The notes: generated by a model not told the origin, from the letters alone. A DNA stretch of 64,000 bases from Psychrobacillus glaciei (GCF_008973485.1 NZ_CP031223.1:1488001-1552000); one strand, 5' to 3'; positions 44,983 to 54,613 are shown, numbered from the stretch's first letter. Program-made: numbers and translations.

Positions 44983-47484
44983 ATGACTAAAATCAGAGTT
45001 CATGAGTACGCAAAACAAATAGAAAAATCAAGTAAAGAAGTTATTGATCAGTTAGGGAAGCTTAATATTCAAGTGGCTAACCACATGTCAATGCTTGAAG
45101 GGGACGCAGTTCAAAAATTAGACAGCGTTTATAAAAAATCAAATCAGGTTAAACCTCAAGCATCAACACAATCAAAACCAACTGGACAGAATACGCAAAC
45201 AAATCGTCCTGCAAACAACAATGGAAACCAAGGTCAGTCGAGACCAACTAGTCAAGGCCAATCAAGACCAGCTAACCAAGGTCAGTCGAGACCAGCAGGC
45301 CAAGGTCAAGGCCAATCAAGACCAGCAAGCCAAGGTCAAGGCCAATCAAGACCAGCAAGCCAAGGTCAAGGCCAATCAAGACCAGCAAACCAAGGTCAAG
45401 GCCAATCAAGACCAGCAAGTCAAGGACAAGGCCAATCAAGACCAGCAAGTCAAGGACAAGGACAATCAAGACCAGCAAGTCAAGGACAAGGCCAATCAAG
45501 ACCAGCAAGCCAAGGTCAAGGCCAATCAAGACCAGCAGCTCAAGGTACTAATACTAATAGCCAAGGTAAAACATTTACTAATAATAAACCAGCTGGAAAT
45601 AGCCGTCCAGGCGGACAAAATAGACCAGGTGGACAACAAAGACCGGGACAAAAATTCCAAAAAAGAAGAAAAGGTCCAACTACACCTGTTCAACCACCAG
45701 TACCAAGAAAAGAAAGAGAGCTTCCAGCAAAAATTACATTCACTGAGTCATTAACGGTAACAGAACTTGCGAAAAAACTTGGTCGTGAGCCATCTGAAAT
45801 TATTAAAAAATTGTTTTTACTTGGAGCTATGGCAACAATTAACCAGGTTCTTGACAAGGATGCAATTGAATTAATTTGTGCAGACTATGGAGTAGAAGTA
45901 GAAGAAGAAATTAAAATTGATATTACTGATTTAGAAGCTCATTTCGAAATCGAAACAACAGAAGAAGATGAAGCAAATAAACAAGAACGTCCACCTGTAG
46001 TTACAATTATGGGACACGTTGATCATGGTAAAACGACTTTACTTGACTCTATTCGAAATACAAAAGTTACTGCAGGTGAAGCTGGTGGTATTACACAACA
46101 CATTGGTGCATACCAAATAGTTAGTAGCGGGAAAAAAATTACATTTCTTGATACTCCTGGACACGCTGCTTTTACAACAATGCGTGCTCGTGGAGCAAAA
46201 ATTACAGACATTACAATACTAGTGGTTGCAGCTGACGATGGTGTTATGCCACAAACTGTAGAAGCCATTAACCATGCAAAAGCGGCAGAAGTACCAATTA
46301 TTGTTGCTGTAAATAAAATGGATAAACCATCAGCCAATCCTGATCGTGTCATGCAAGAACTAACAGAACACGGATTAGTATCGGAAGCATGGGGCGGGGA
46401 AACAATTTTTGTGCAAATCTCGGCTTTAACTGGGGACGGAATCGATAACCTTATTGAAATGGTCTTACTAGTTTCCGAAGTTGCAGAATTAAAAGCAAAT
46501 CCAAAACGTCTTGCATTAGGGTCAGTAATTGAGGCTCAGTTAGACAAAGGTAGAGGTTCAGTTGCTACATTATTAGTTCAAGATGGTACTTTACGAGTTG
46601 GTGATCCAATCGTAGTAGGTCATGCATTTGGGCGAGTTCGCGCAATGGTAAATGATCTTGGTCGTCGAGTGAAAGAAGCGGGTCCTTCTACTCCTGTTGA
46701 AATTACAGGTTTAAGTGAAGTGCCACAAGCAGGAGATCGTTTTGTGGTTTTTGAAGATGAAAAAACAGCACGTCAAGTTGGTGAAAATAGAGCATCACAA
46801 GCACAAGTTAACCAACGTTCTGAAAAAACTCGTGTGACATTAGATAATTTATTTGATCAAATGAAGCAAGGGGAAATGAAAGAATTAAACTTAATCGTTA
46901 AAGCAGATGTTCAAGGTACAGTAGAGGCAATGGCTGCTTCCTTGATGAAAATAGAAGTAGAAGGTGTAAATGTACGAATCATTCACACTGGTGCAGGGGC
47001 AATTACTGAATCAGATATCAGTCTTGCAGCTGCTTCTAACGCTATTGTAATCGGTTTTAATGTTCGTCCTGATGTAAATGCGAAACGCGCTGCAGATGCT
47101 GAGGGTGTAGATATCCGCTTACACCGAGTTATTTACAAAGTAATCGAAGAAATCGAATTTGCGATGAAAGGATTACTAGACCCAGAATTCCAAGAAAAAA
47201 TCATTGGTCAAGCGGAAGTTCGCGAAACTTTCAAAGTAACGAAAGTTGGTACGATTGCCGGTTCTTATGTGACGGAAGGTAAAATTTCTAGAGATAGTGG
47301 TGTTCGTATTATCCGCGATTCCATCGTTATATTTGAAGGTGAATTAGATACTTTAAAACGATTCAAAGACGATGCAAAAGAAGTAGCTAAAGGATATGAA
47401 TGTGGTATTACCATTAAAAACTTTAATGACATTAAAGAAAATGATATTATCGAAGCATTCGTTATGGAAGAGATTAAACGTTAA
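44983..47484 (+). CDS. infB: Translation initiation factor IF-2
   Basis: IF-2 is the GTPase that loads initiator tRNA. The 833-residue product has an N-terminal domain ([19 protein letters not shown]) and a long low-complexity linker (about residues 80-245) dominated by the repeat (Q)GQGQSRPAS. It also has the IF2-N domain ([21 protein letters not shown]), the G domain (GHVDHGKT about 344-351, [14 protein letters not shown]), domain II, and the C-terminal C1/C2 domains. ATG 44983 follows GGGGTGAG. An upstream in-frame start inside rplGA is rejected. The repeat array makes linker length likely to vary between strains. Confidence 0.98.
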   Translation: MTKIRVHEYAKQIEKSSKEVIDQLGKLNIQVANHMSMLEGDAVQKLDSVYKKSNQVKPQASTQSKPTGQNTQTNRPANNNGNQGQSRPTSQGQSRPANQGQSRPAGQGQGQSRPASQGQGQSRPASQGQGQSRPANQGQGQSRPASQGQGQSRPASQGQGQSRPASQGQGQSRPASQGQGQSRPAAQGTNTNSQGKTFTNNKPAGNSRPGGQNRPGGQQRPGQKFQKRRKGPTTPVQPPVPRKERELPAKITFTESLTVTELAKKLGREPSEIIKKLFLLGAMATINQVLDKDAIELICADYGVEVEEEIKIDITDLEAHFEIETTEEDEANKQERPPVVTIMGHVDHGKTTLLDSIRNTKVTAGEAGGITQHIGAYQIVSSGKKITFLDTPGHAAFTTMRARGAKITDITILVVAADDGVMPQTVEAINHAKAAEVPIIVAVNKMDKPSANPDRVMQELTEHGLVSEAWGGETIFVQISALTGDGIDNLIEMVLLVSEVAELKANPKRLALGSVIEAQLDKGRGSVATLLVQDGTLRVGDPIVVGHAFGRVRAMVNDLGRRVKEAGPSTPVEITGLSEVPQAGDRFVVFEDEKTARQVGENRASQAQVNQRSEKTRVTLDNLFDQMKQGEMKELNLIVKADVQGTVEAMAASLMKIEVEGVNVRIIHTGAGAITESDISLAAASNAIVIGFNVRPDVNAKRAADAEGVDIRLHRVIYKVIEEIEFAMKGLLDPEFQEKIIGQAEVRETFKVTKVGTIAGSYVTEGKISRDSGVRIIRDSIVIFEGELDTLKRFKDDAKEVAKGYECGITIKNFNDIKENDIIEAFVMEEIKR
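45232..45543 (+). repeat. Tandem repeat array in infB (3 x 24 bp, then 8 x 30 bp)
   Basis: Three 24-base units (45232-45303, coding GQSRPxxQ) are followed by eight 30-base units (45304-45543, coding [10 protein letters not shown]). The units differ at few positions, many silent (GGT/GGA, GGC/GGA, AGC/AGT). All units are multiples of three, so frame is kept and other frames also stay open across the array. The pattern suggests recent expansion by slippage or unequal exchange within a disordered linker. Confidence 0.95.
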
Positions 47485-47762
47485 TGATTGTGTATGCAGA
47501 GTGTGAATATATCATTTCTACTGCACATTCCTTGAAAGAAAAGCGAGCAGTTTTACAACGAATGCTCACACGAACAAAACAAAAATTCAATGTTTCCATT
47601 GGGGAGCTAGATCACCAAGATGTATGGCAACGTACATGTATTGGCATCGTTATTGTTGCTTCAGATAAAGTAGCAGCCGAACGAGAACTGATGCATGCCA
47701 TCAGATATTTGGATTCTAACCCTGAGTGGGAACGAATAGAATTTAGAAAAGAATATTTATAA
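47484..47762 (+). CDS. ylxP: YlxP family protein (DUF503)
   Basis: The 92-residue DUF503 protein has the family pattern (YAECEYIISTAHSLKEKRAVLQ, then NVSIGELDHQDVWQRTCIGIVIVAS, in parts). It folds as a ferredoxin-like unit. The precise function is unknown; its constant position between infB and rbfA suggests a link to translation or ribosome assembly. The ATG overlaps the infB stop by one base (TAATG), so it depends on translational coupling. Confidence 0.9.
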   Translation: MIVYAECEYIISTAHSLKEKRAVLQRMLTRTKQKFNVSIGELDHQDVWQRTCIGIVIVASDKVAAERELMHAIRYLDSNPEWERIEFRKEYL

Positions 47763-47785
47763 ACAGAATATGAGGTGTAGCGATT

Positions 47786-48136
47786 ATGTCGATGCGCGCA
47801 AACCGTGTTGCTGAACAAATGAAAAAAGAGTTAGGCGAGATTATTGTCCGAAAACTAAAGGATCCTAATATAGGCTTTGTTACTGTGACAGATGTAGAAG
47901 TCACTGGTGATCTTCAACAAGCAACTATTTATATAACTGTGCTTGGTGGAGAAGCGAAAAGTGGTCAAACACTAAAAGCTCTAGAAAAAGCTAAAGGATT
48001 TATTCGTTCTGAAATAGGACAACGAATTAGACTTCGGATAACGCCTGAACTGCTATTTAAGTTTGATGAATCGGCAGCATATGGAAATCGAATTGATAAT
48101 TTGTTAAGACAGATTAACAACTCGTCAGAAGAATAA
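47786..48136 (+). CDS. rbfA: Ribosome-binding factor A
   Basis: RbfA is a KH-like 30S assembly and cold-adaptation factor that helps mature the 16S 5' end. The 116-residue product has [39 protein letters not shown] (in parts) and ends [11 protein letters not shown], the family form. The ATG follows GAGGTGTAGCG. A terminator follows directly, ending the nusA operon. Confidence 0.95.
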   Translation: MSMRANRVAEQMKKELGEIIVRKLKDPNIGFVTVTDVEVTGDLQQATIYITVLGGEAKSGQTLKALEKAKGFIRSEIGQRIRLRITPELLFKFDESAAYGNRIDNLLRQINNSSEE

Positions 48137-48142
48137 AAAATA

Positions 48143-48180
48143 AGAGAAGTCTGCTTACTACAACAAGCAGACTTCTTTGT
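48143..48180 (+). terminator. Intrinsic terminator after rbfA
   Basis: GAAGTCTGCTT (48146-48156) pairs perfectly with AAGCAGACTTC (48165-48175), followed by TTTGTT. The T tract is short, so some read-through to truB is likely. Confidence 0.85.
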
Positions 48181-48209
48181 TATATATTATCGTTAAATGA
48201 GGTGAAAAC

Positions 48210-49130
48210 GTGTACGAAGGCATACTTCCTTTATGGAAAGAAAAAGGGATGACCTCCCATGATTGTGTGTTTAAACTCCGCAAAATATTAAAAATGAAAC
48301 GAATAGGACATACAGGTACACTAGATCCAAGTGTAGAAGGCGTTTTACCGATTTGCTTAGGCCAAGCTACGAAAGTATCTGAATATATTATGAACGAAGG
48401 AAAAACTTATATTGCAACGGTTAGCATAGGGAAATCAACTACGACAGAAGATGCTGATGGCGAGGTTGTAAGTAAAGATGAAACGGATAAACATTTTTCG
48501 CGAGAGCAGATATTAAAGGTTTTAGAAGAATTAACAGGTGAAATCGTTCAAACTCCACCAATGTTTTCTGCAGTAAAAGTAAATGGAAAAAAATTATATG
48601 AATACGCAAGAGAAGGAAAAATAGTGGAACGTCCAAGCAGAAAAGTAACTATTTATTCACTTGATTTATTGGACGAAATTATAGAATTTTCTGGAAAAAA
48701 CGTGTCGTTTTCTATTGAAATTAGCTGTAGTAAGGGTACATATATCAGAACACTTGCTGTACAAATCGGTGAATTACTTGGTTATCCAGCGCATATGTCT
48801 TCTTTAGTACGTACTGCTTCGGGTAGCTTTACGAAATCTCAATGTTTAACACTTGAGGAAGTAAATCTAGCAAACGAAAGTGGGCTTTTGAATGACTCTA
48901 TATTCCCTATAAAGCATGCTTTACTAAGCTGGCCAAACGTAGAAATAACAATAGAAAACGAGAAAAGTATTGCAAATGGTCAAGTAATAATTGCCCATTC
49001 ATTACTTGAAAAAAATGAAAAAATTATTTATACAAAAGATTTAATTCCAAAAGCAGTATATGTAAAACATCCAACGAAAAGTGGCATGATGAAACCTGAA
49101 AAAATGTTTTCAGCTGAAAAAGGAGATTAA
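48210..49130 (+). CDS. truB: tRNA pseudouridine-55 synthase TruB
   Basis: TruB converts U55 in the T-arm of all tRNAs to pseudouridine. The 306-residue product has the catalytic Asp in GHTGTLDPSVEGVLPICLG (D39) and TPPMFSAVKVNGKKLYEYAREG. SCSKGTYIRTLAVQIGELLG follows, and a small C-terminal PUA-like region. The start is GTG 48210, with GAGGTGAAAAC upstream. The stop is one base before the ribF ATG, so the pair is coupled. Confidence 0.96.
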   Translation: MYEGILPLWKEKGMTSHDCVFKLRKILKMKRIGHTGTLDPSVEGVLPICLGQATKVSEYIMNEGKTYIATVSIGKSTTTEDADGEVVSKDETDKHFSREQILKVLEELTGEIVQTPPMFSAVKVNGKKLYEYAREGKIVERPSRKVTIYSLDLLDEIIEFSGKNVSFSIEISCSKGTYIRTLAVQIGELLGYPAHMSSLVRTASGSFTKSQCLTLEEVNLANESGLLNDSIFPIKHALLSWPNVEITIENEKSIANGQVIIAHSLLEKNEKIIYTKDLIPKAVYVKHPTKSGMMKPEKMFSAEKGD

Positions 49131-49131
49131 C

Positions 49132-50082
49132 ATGGAAGTACATCATTTATCTTACCCACATCATTTGTTCGAAAATGAGAACGAAGATGCTTATTCTTTA
49201 GCAATCGGTTTTTTTGATGGCATACATAGAGGCCATCAAGCGGTCATTCAAGATGCTTTAACTGTAGGAAAAGAGCTTCAGATCAAAACGGCCGTAATGA
49301 CTTTTGACCCTCACCCATCACTCGTGCTTGGTAAAAGTAAAGAGCAAGTCTTTTATATTACACCTATGGAACAAAAAATAGAAGTATTAAAAGGGCTAAA
49401 TGTCGATACATTATTTGTTGTTCGTTTTACTTCTGATTTTGCAAAGTTAACACCTGTACAATTTATTGACTCTTTTATTAAAAAAGCGAATGTGAAGCAT
49501 GTGACAGCAGGCTTTGATTTTACATTTGGTGCATTTGGCAAAGGCACTATGAAAGAAATGGAACAGTTAGCGGGTGGAGAATACACCGTTTCAGTTGTAG
49601 ATAAACAAATGTTGACAGGAGATAAAATAAGTTCAACTCGAATAAGAGAGGAACTGAAAACTGGAAATATGGAACAAGTGAAAGAACTTTTAGGCCGCCC
49701 ATTTATGTTATCTGGGGTAGTTATTCACGGAGATAAAAGAGGTAGAACGATAGATTTTCCAACCGCAAATGTACAACCGATGGAAGGTCAATTTATACCT
49801 TCGACAGGCGTCTATGCAGTGAAAATACAAGTGCAAGAAAATTGGTATGAAGGTGTTTGTAATGTTGGATATAAACCAACATTTAATAACCCAGAAGATA
49901 AAAAGCTTTCCATTGAAGTGCATATAATTGATTTTGACCAATCTATATACGGTGAAGAAGTAATAGTTCACTGGTATTCCCGTATACGATCGGAGCAAAA
50001 GTTTAATGGAATTGATGCTTTAAAAGAACAAATTGGAAAAGATAAACTAGTAGCTGTTAATTATTTCCAAATAAACGAATGA
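49132..50082 (+). CDS. ribF: Bifunctional riboflavin kinase/FAD synthetase
   Basis: RibF (ribC in B. subtilis) phosphorylates riboflavin to FMN and adenylates FMN to FAD. The 316-residue product has the FAD synthetase domain (IGFFDGIHRGHQAVI, FDPHPS, ISSTRIREEL; about residues 20-180). The riboflavin kinase domain follows (HGDKRGRTIDFPTANVQP, FIPSTGVYAV, VCNVGYKPTF). It follows truB by one base. Loss of function in B. subtilis raises riboflavin output because FMN controls the rib operon. Confidence 0.96.
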   Translation: MEVHHLSYPHHLFENENEDAYSLAIGFFDGIHRGHQAVIQDALTVGKELQIKTAVMTFDPHPSLVLGKSKEQVFYITPMEQKIEVLKGLNVDTLFVVRFTSDFAKLTPVQFIDSFIKKANVKHVTAGFDFTFGAFGKGTMKEMEQLAGGEYTVSVVDKQMLTGDKISSTRIREELKTGNMEQVKELLGRPFMLSGVVIHGDKRGRTIDFPTANVQPMEGQFIPSTGVYAVKIQVQENWYEGVCNVGYKPTFNNPEDKKLSIEVHIIDFDQSIYGEEVIVHWYSRIRSEQKFNGIDALKEQIGKDKLVAVNYFQINE

Positions 50083-50083
50083 G

Positions 50084-50112
50084 TTGATTCTGATGCATTC
50101 ATATGGTATATT
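50084..50112 (+). promoter_or_regulatory. Promoter of rpsO
   Basis: TTGATT (50084-50089), a 17-bp spacer and TATATT (50107-50112), with the extension TGG, form a strong SigA promoter. The -10 context ATATGGTATATT is the same as in the rpsB promoter. Confidence 0.8.
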
Positions 50113-50116
50113 TTAA

Positions 50117-50200
50117 AAGTACAAATTGTACTAAACCTTTCCTTGGCTTTTTCGATTCTCCAACGATTGCTCAGGAGCAGGGGATATAAGAATATTTAGG
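50117..50200 (+). promoter_or_regulatory. Structured 5' leader of rpsO
   Basis: The leader contains the palindrome GTACAAATTGTAC (50119-50131) and a CTCC/GGAG pairing (about 50158-50177) before the AGGAGG ribosome site. S15-binding leaders are known in Geobacillus and other bacteria. Whether this one is such an element cannot be told by eye. Confidence 0.3.
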
Positions 50201-50211
50201 AGGAAAACAAA

Positions 50212-50481
50212 ATGGCAATTACAAAAGAACGTAAAAACGAACTAATCGCTGAGTTCAGAACTCATGAAAGCGATACAGGATCTGCAGATATTCAAATCGC
50301 AGTTCTTACAGCAGAAATTAATTCTTTAAACGAACATTTACGTACACATAAGAAAGATCACCATTCACGTCGTGGTCTATTCAAAATGGTTGGACGTCGC
50401 CGTAACTTATTAAAATACTTACGTGAAAACGAAGTACAACGTTACCGTGACCTAATCGCTAAACTTGGTTTACGTCGATAA
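50212..50481 (+). CDS. rpsO: 30S ribosomal protein S15
   Basis: S15 is a primary 16S rRNA-binding protein that organises the platform of the small subunit. The 89-residue product is a four-helix protein of exact family length. It has [22 protein letters not shown] (in parts), [25 protein letters not shown] and the final [13 protein letters not shown]. The ATG follows TAGGAGGAAAACAAA. It is flanked by its own promoter and a terminator, so it can be expressed independently of pnp. Confidence 0.98.
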   Translation: MAITKERKNELIAEFRTHESDTGSADIQIAVLTAEINSLNEHLRTHKKDHHSRRGLFKMVGRRRNLLKYLRENEVQRYRDLIAKLGLRR

Positions 50482-50493
50482 TATTTCATGGAA

Positions 50494-50521
50494 TTAAGCG
50501 GGATTCGTCCCGCTTTTTCTT
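50494..50521 (+). terminator. Intrinsic terminator after rpsO
   Basis: AAGCGGGA (50496-50503) and TCCCGCTT (50508-50515) close a TTCG tetraloop, followed by TTTTT. The 50522-50635 spacer before pnp is A/T-rich, and no convincing promoter was picked by eye. Confidence 0.93.
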
Positions 50522-50635
50522 TTGCGTAAAAATACTTCGCATAGTTTCGGTATTTTTGATACACTACTTATGATACATATAACTTTTATATACCTTACAT
50601 TAGGAATTTTTGAAGTTGAGAGGAGTCCAGATTAA

Positions 50636-52753
50636 ATGAGTGAAAAGAAAGTATTTACGTACGAATGGGCAGGCCGCCCGTTGCAAGTAGAAATTGGGCA
50701 ACTTGCAAAACAAGCGAATGGTGCAGTTCTAGTAAGATATGGTGATACTACTGTATTATCAGTAGCGACTGCTTCGAAGCACCCGAAGAATCTAGACTTT
50801 TTCCCATTAACAGTTAATTACGAAGAAAAATTATACGCTGTTGGTAAAATTCCAGGTGGATTCATTAAACGTGAAGGTCGTCCTTCTGAAAGAGCAATTT
50901 TAACTAGTCGTTTAATTGACCGTCCAATTCGTCCTTTATTCCCTGATGGCTTCCGTAATGAGGTTCAAGTAATTTCCATCGTTATGTCTGTTGACCAAAA
51001 CTGTTCGTCAGAGATGGCTGCTATGTTAGGTTCTTCGTTGGCACTTAGCGTATCGGATATTCCTTTTGATGGACCGATTGCAGGAGTTCAAGTTGGTTTA
51101 ATTGGAGAAGATTTCATCATTAATCCGACTGTAGAACAAATGGAACAAAGTATTTTAGATCTTACTGTAGCAGGAACTAAAGATGCTATTAACATGGTAG
51201 AAGCTGGAGCAAAAGAGGTTTCTGAAGAAGTCGTGTTAGAAGCTATTATGTTCGGACATAGTGAAATTGTTAAGTTAATTGAATTCCAAGAAAAAGTAGT
51301 TGCTGAAATCGGGAAAGAGAAAAAAGAAATTGCTCTTTTTGAATTAGATAAAGTGCTTTTAGAAGAAGTAAAAATTCTTTGTGAAGTAAACTTGGTACAA
51401 GCTATTCAAGTGCAAGAAAAGCATGCACGTGAGGATGCAATTAGCAAAGTTAAAAATGAAGTATTAGAAAAGTATACAGAAAAAGAATCAACAGACGAAA
51501 CGCTAAAACAAATTCGTGAAATTTTAGATGCGATGGTTAAAGATGAAGTTCGCCGTTTAATCACAGAAGACAAAGTGCGTCCAGATGGTCGTGGAGTAGC
51601 TGAAATCCGTCCTCTTTCTTCTGAAGTTGGTGTTTTACCTAGAACGCATGGTTCCGGATTATTTACACGTGGACAAACTCAAGCATTAAGTATTTGTACA
51701 TTAGGACCACTTGGCGATGTTCAAATTATTGATGGTATTGGTCTAGAAGAATCAAAACGTTTCATGCATCATTATAACTTCCCACAATTTAGCGTAGGGG
51801 AAACAGGACCAATTCGTGCTCCAGGTAGACGTGAAATTGGACATGGTGCATTAGGAGAACGTGCTTTAGAAGCAGTAATACCAGATGAAAATGATTTCCC
51901 ATATACACTTCGTTTAGTAGCAGAGGTGCTAGAATCGAATGGTTCTACTTCTCAAGCAAGTATTTGTGCATCGACACTTGCAATGATGGATGCTGGTGTA
52001 CCATTAAAAGCACCTGTAGCTGGTATTGCAATGGGTCTTGTTAAAAAAGGCGAAAATTACACAATATTAACTGATATTCAAGGGATGGAAGATCATCTTG
52101 GAGATATGGACTTTAAAGTGGCTGGGACATCTAAAGGGATCACAGCACTTCAAATGGACATCAAAATTGACGGCCTATCTAGAACAATCTTAGAAGAAGC
52201 TCTTGAGCAAGCCAAAATTGGTCGTATGCAGATTTTAGAAAGCATGCTTACAACTATTGGTGAACCTCGTGAGAAATTGTCTAAATATGCTCCGAAAATT
52301 GTAGTTATTAAAATCAATCCTGATAAAATCCGTGATGTAATCGGACCAGGTGGAAAACAAATTAATAAAATCATCGATGAAACTGGCGTGAAAATTGATA
52401 CTGAGCAAGATGGTACCATTTATATTGCTTCAGCAGATGAAGAGATGATTGCTCGTGCAAAAGAAATTATTGAAAACATTGTTCGCGTAGCTGTAGTTGG
52501 TGAATACTATCTTGGTAAAGTGAAACGAATTGAAAAATTTGGAGCATTCGTAGAAATATTCACTGGTAAAGACGGCTTACTGCATATTTCCGAAATTCAA
52601 GAAGAACGTACGAAAAATGTAGAAGATGTCCTTAAAATTGGCGATGAGCTTTTAGTTAAAGTAATTGAAATCGACAACCAAGGCCGTGTAAACTTATCTC
52701 GTAAAGTAGTAATAAAAGAAGAAAAAGAGCGTGCGGAACAAAAAGACCAATAA
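50636..52753 (+). CDS. pnp: Polyribonucleotide nucleotidyltransferase (PNPase)
   Basis: PNPase degrades RNA 3'-5' with phosphate and is the main 3' exonuclease of bacilli. The 705-residue product has two RNase PH-like domains ([25 protein letters not shown] in parts; second core with [16 protein letters not shown] and [10 protein letters not shown]) joined by a helical linker. A KH domain ([16 protein letters not shown]) and an S1 domain ([21 protein letters not shown], in parts) complete it. The ATG follows GAGAGGAGTCC. A ylxY-type deacetylase gene, found next in B. subtilis, is missing. Confidence 0.98.
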   Translation: MSEKKVFTYEWAGRPLQVEIGQLAKQANGAVLVRYGDTTVLSVATASKHPKNLDFFPLTVNYEEKLYAVGKIPGGFIKREGRPSERAILTSRLIDRPIRPLFPDGFRNEVQVISIVMSVDQNCSSEMAAMLGSSLALSVSDIPFDGPIAGVQVGLIGEDFIINPTVEQMEQSILDLTVAGTKDAINMVEAGAKEVSEEVVLEAIMFGHSEIVKLIEFQEKVVAEIGKEKKEIALFELDKVLLEEVKILCEVNLVQAIQVQEKHAREDAISKVKNEVLEKYTEKESTDETLKQIREILDAMVKDEVRRLITEDKVRPDGRGVAEIRPLSSEVGVLPRTHGSGLFTRGQTQALSICTLGPLGDVQIIDGIGLEESKRFMHHYNFPQFSVGETGPIRAPGRREIGHGALGERALEAVIPDENDFPYTLRLVAEVLESNGSTSQASICASTLAMMDAGVPLKAPVAGIAMGLVKKGENYTILTDIQGMEDHLGDMDFKVAGTSKGITALQMDIKIDGLSRTILEEALEQAKIGRMQILESMLTTIGEPREKLSKYAPKIVVIKINPDKIRDVIGPGGKQINKIIDETGVKIDTEQDGTIYIASADEEMIARAKEIIENIVRVAVVGEYYLGKVKRIEKFGAFVEIFTGKDGLLHISEIQEERTKNVEDVLKIGDELLVKVIEIDNQGRVNLSRKVVIKEEKERAEQKDQ

Positions 52754-52855
52754 TTAAGAATAGTGCTAGTGGATGCCCTGCCGCGACAAGTTTGCGAGCC
52801 AGGGATCGGGAGCTGCATAGTTTCTGAGTAGAAAAATGTATACTTTTACAAAACT

Positions 52856-52892
52856 AGGTTGACCGTAGACTAGCTTCTACGGCAACCTTTTT
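52856..52892 (+). terminator. Intrinsic terminator after pnp
   Basis: AGGTTG-A-CCGTAG pairs with CTACGG-CAACCT (52856-52868 with 52877-52888, one bulge), then TTTTT. The preceding 100 bases contain a CTGCCGCGACAAG-like GC-rich segment with no recognisable gene. Confidence 0.88.
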
Positions 52893-52925
52893 AAATGGAT
52901 GAATAGAATAGTTAGGGGTGCTAAT

Positions 52926-54155
52926 TTGATAAAGAAAAATACTTGTAATAATGGACTTCGTATTGTATCGGAACATATTCCGCACGTGCGTTCAGTAGCG
53001 GTAGGTATATGGGTGCAAGCTGGTTCTAGGTACGAACTTCCAGAAGAAAATGGTTTAACGCATTTTATTGAACATATGCTTTTTAAAGGAACAACTACCA
53101 GGTCAGCAAAGCAGATAGCGGAAGAATTTGATCGAATCGGTGGTAATATTAACGCTTTCACATCAAAAGAGAATACATGTTATTATGCAAAAGTTTTGGA
53201 TCATCATGCGGAGCATGCCGTAGAAATTCTTGCAGATATGTTTTTCAATTCACTTTTTGATCCTAGTGAAATTGAAAAGGAAAGACAAGTGGTTTTAGAA
53301 GAAATAAATATGGTGGAAGATACACCAGACGATATTGTTCATGAATATCTATGGCAAAAGATGTATGAAAATGATCCTTTAGGGTCTTCCATATTAGGAA
53401 CAGAAGATACACTAAATAGCTTTACAAAAGAAACAATCTTGTCTTATATGGAAAAACATTATACTCCTGAAAATGTTGTTATTTCAGTTGCCGGAAATAT
53501 TCAAGAAGGCTTTATCGAATATATTGAGTCGTTATTTGGAAAATTCAAAAGAGCAAAATCACCAATTTTTCCGATAGAAACGCCTACAATTAAAGCAATA
53601 TATACCGAAAATTTTCGAGAAACAGAGCAAGCACATATTTGTTTAGCATATCCTGGTTTAAGTGTGAAAGCAGACAATATTTATAGTTTAGTTGTATTGA
53701 ATAATATTGTGGGAGGAAGTATGTCTTCAAGGCTCTTCCAAGAAATACGTGAAGATAAAGGGCTAGCATATTCGATTTATTCGTACCACTCTTCTTATGA
53801 AGATACTGGAGTAGTAGTAATTTATGGAGGAACATCTAGTAATCAATTAGTTGAATTAAAAACCTCTATACTTGATTCTATACGTACAATTGTAGAAAAT
53901 GGAGTTACAGAAGTGGAAATTACTAATTCAAAAGAACAGCTAAAAGGTAATTTACTCTTAGGTTTAGAAAGTACAAATGCACGAATGAGTAGAAATGGTA
54001 AAAATGAGTTGCTTTATGGAAAGCATCGTTCGCTCGATGAAGTAAGCGAGACAATAGATGAAGTGACGCTAGAATCCGTAGTAGAACTTGCAAAAGAAAT
54101 TTTTTCGTACAAACCAGCTATTTCCATCATTAAGCCCAAAAAAGTCGATCAATAA
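52926..54155 (+). CDS. mlpA: M16-family zinc peptidase MlpA (YmxG)
   Basis: This is a pitrilysin/mitochondrial processing peptidase-like protein (YmxG/MlpA in B. subtilis). The 409-residue product has the inverted zinc motif HFIEH in GLTHFIEHMLFKGT, with a distal glutamate in EKERQVVLEEINM. The inactive second M16 domain has GGSMSSRLFQEIREDKGLAYS. I choose TTG 52926, with AGGGGTG at 52914-52920. An ATG 27 bases upstream lies before that site. The substrate is unknown. Confidence 0.92.
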   Translation: MIKKNTCNNGLRIVSEHIPHVRSVAVGIWVQAGSRYELPEENGLTHFIEHMLFKGTTTRSAKQIAEEFDRIGGNINAFTSKENTCYYAKVLDHHAEHAVEILADMFFNSLFDPSEIEKERQVVLEEINMVEDTPDDIVHEYLWQKMYENDPLGSSILGTEDTLNSFTKETILSYMEKHYTPENVVISVAGNIQEGFIEYIESLFGKFKRAKSPIFPIETPTIKAIYTENFRETEQAHICLAYPGLSVKADNIYSLVVLNNIVGGSMSSRLFQEIREDKGLAYSIYSYHSSYEDTGVVVIYGGTSSNQLVELKTSILDSIRTIVENGVTEVEITNSKEQLKGNLLLGLESTNARMSRNGKNELLYGKHRSLDEVSETIDEVTLESVVELAKEIFSYKPAISIIKPKKVDQ

Positions 54156-54171
54156 AGTTCGGCTTTTTTTT
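54138..54171 (+). terminator. Intrinsic terminator overlapping the mlpA 3' end
   Basis: AAAAAAGTCGA (54138-54148) pairs with TCGGCTTTTTT (54159-54169, one G-T) and ends in a T run. The stop codon lies within the loop. Confidence 0.85.
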
Positions 54172-54251
54172 GTTATTTCTCACGTCTGTTGGTTAGCTAA
54201 TTATTCCCACTGACATATGTGAGTTAACTAAAATTAACCAACAAATTATAT

Positions 54252-54512
54252 TTTAGAAATAGTGCGACTTAGTAACCGCCTGTCGCTCCAATCCAATGAA
54301 GTTTGCTAGCTAATCAGCGATATTATCCTACCATATTAAGGAAGGTGCTCAACGTTGAAATAGTGCACCATTAATTTGCGCCTCTCATGCCAAGTAAAGG
54401 CTTTACTAAGAGATGTTTGTCGCGCTCGGAATAGGTTTTATCGCTTTCAATTGGTAGTATGTCGCGTTCAAAACCAGTTATGTCTCATTCATCCATTTAT
54501 TGGATTTTATTA
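54252..54512 (+). repeat. Copy D of family 1: both ends kept, core deleted, with 21-bp-unit tail
   Basis: TTAGAAATAGTGCGACTTAG then ACCGCC runs straight into TCGCTCCAATCC, the two ends of copy A without the 180-base middle. The tail module follows: AAAGGCTTTACTAAGAGA, then about four degenerate units of 21-22 bases (TTTGTCGCGCTC, TTTATCGCTTTC, TATGTCGCGTTC, TTATGTCTCATTC, about 54415-54492). It ends CCATTTATTGGATTTTATT. No gene is present in the 676-base mlpA-ymxH gap. Confidence 0.65.
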
Positions 54513-54529
54513 GAAAATGAGGATACTTA

Positions 54530-54613
54530 TTGCCGGGGCGAGTCGGGCAGCATGAGCCGAAGGATGTGACCCACTCGGGCGCAGCACGAGTTGGCTCATG
54601 CAAGGTGCGGCAA
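54530..54613. repeat. GC-rich nested inverted repeat before ymxH
   Basis: This is a GC-rich island in A/T-rich DNA. TTGCCG (54530-54535) pairs with CGGCAA (54608-54613), GCATGAGCC (54550-54558) with GGCTCATGC (54593-54601), and ACTCG (54573-54577) with CGAGT (54587-54591). The three arms nest in order, so RNA or single-stranded DNA could fold into one long rod. No T tract follows. The remaining 54614-54831 is A/T-rich spacer with the ymxH ribosome site. Confidence 0.6.

Noticed and set aside
45304-45543. Regular 30-bp repeats as a CRISPR array
   Set aside because: The units are contiguous with no unique spacers, lie in frame inside infB, and no cas genes are near.
45221-45754. Long open frame overlapping infB (Q/D/K-rich repeats)
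   Set aside because: It is open only because the infB repeat units are multiples of three. The real IF-2 frame is certain, and this frame has no ribosome site or family features. The same applies to the leucine-rich minus-strand frame at 45272-45529.
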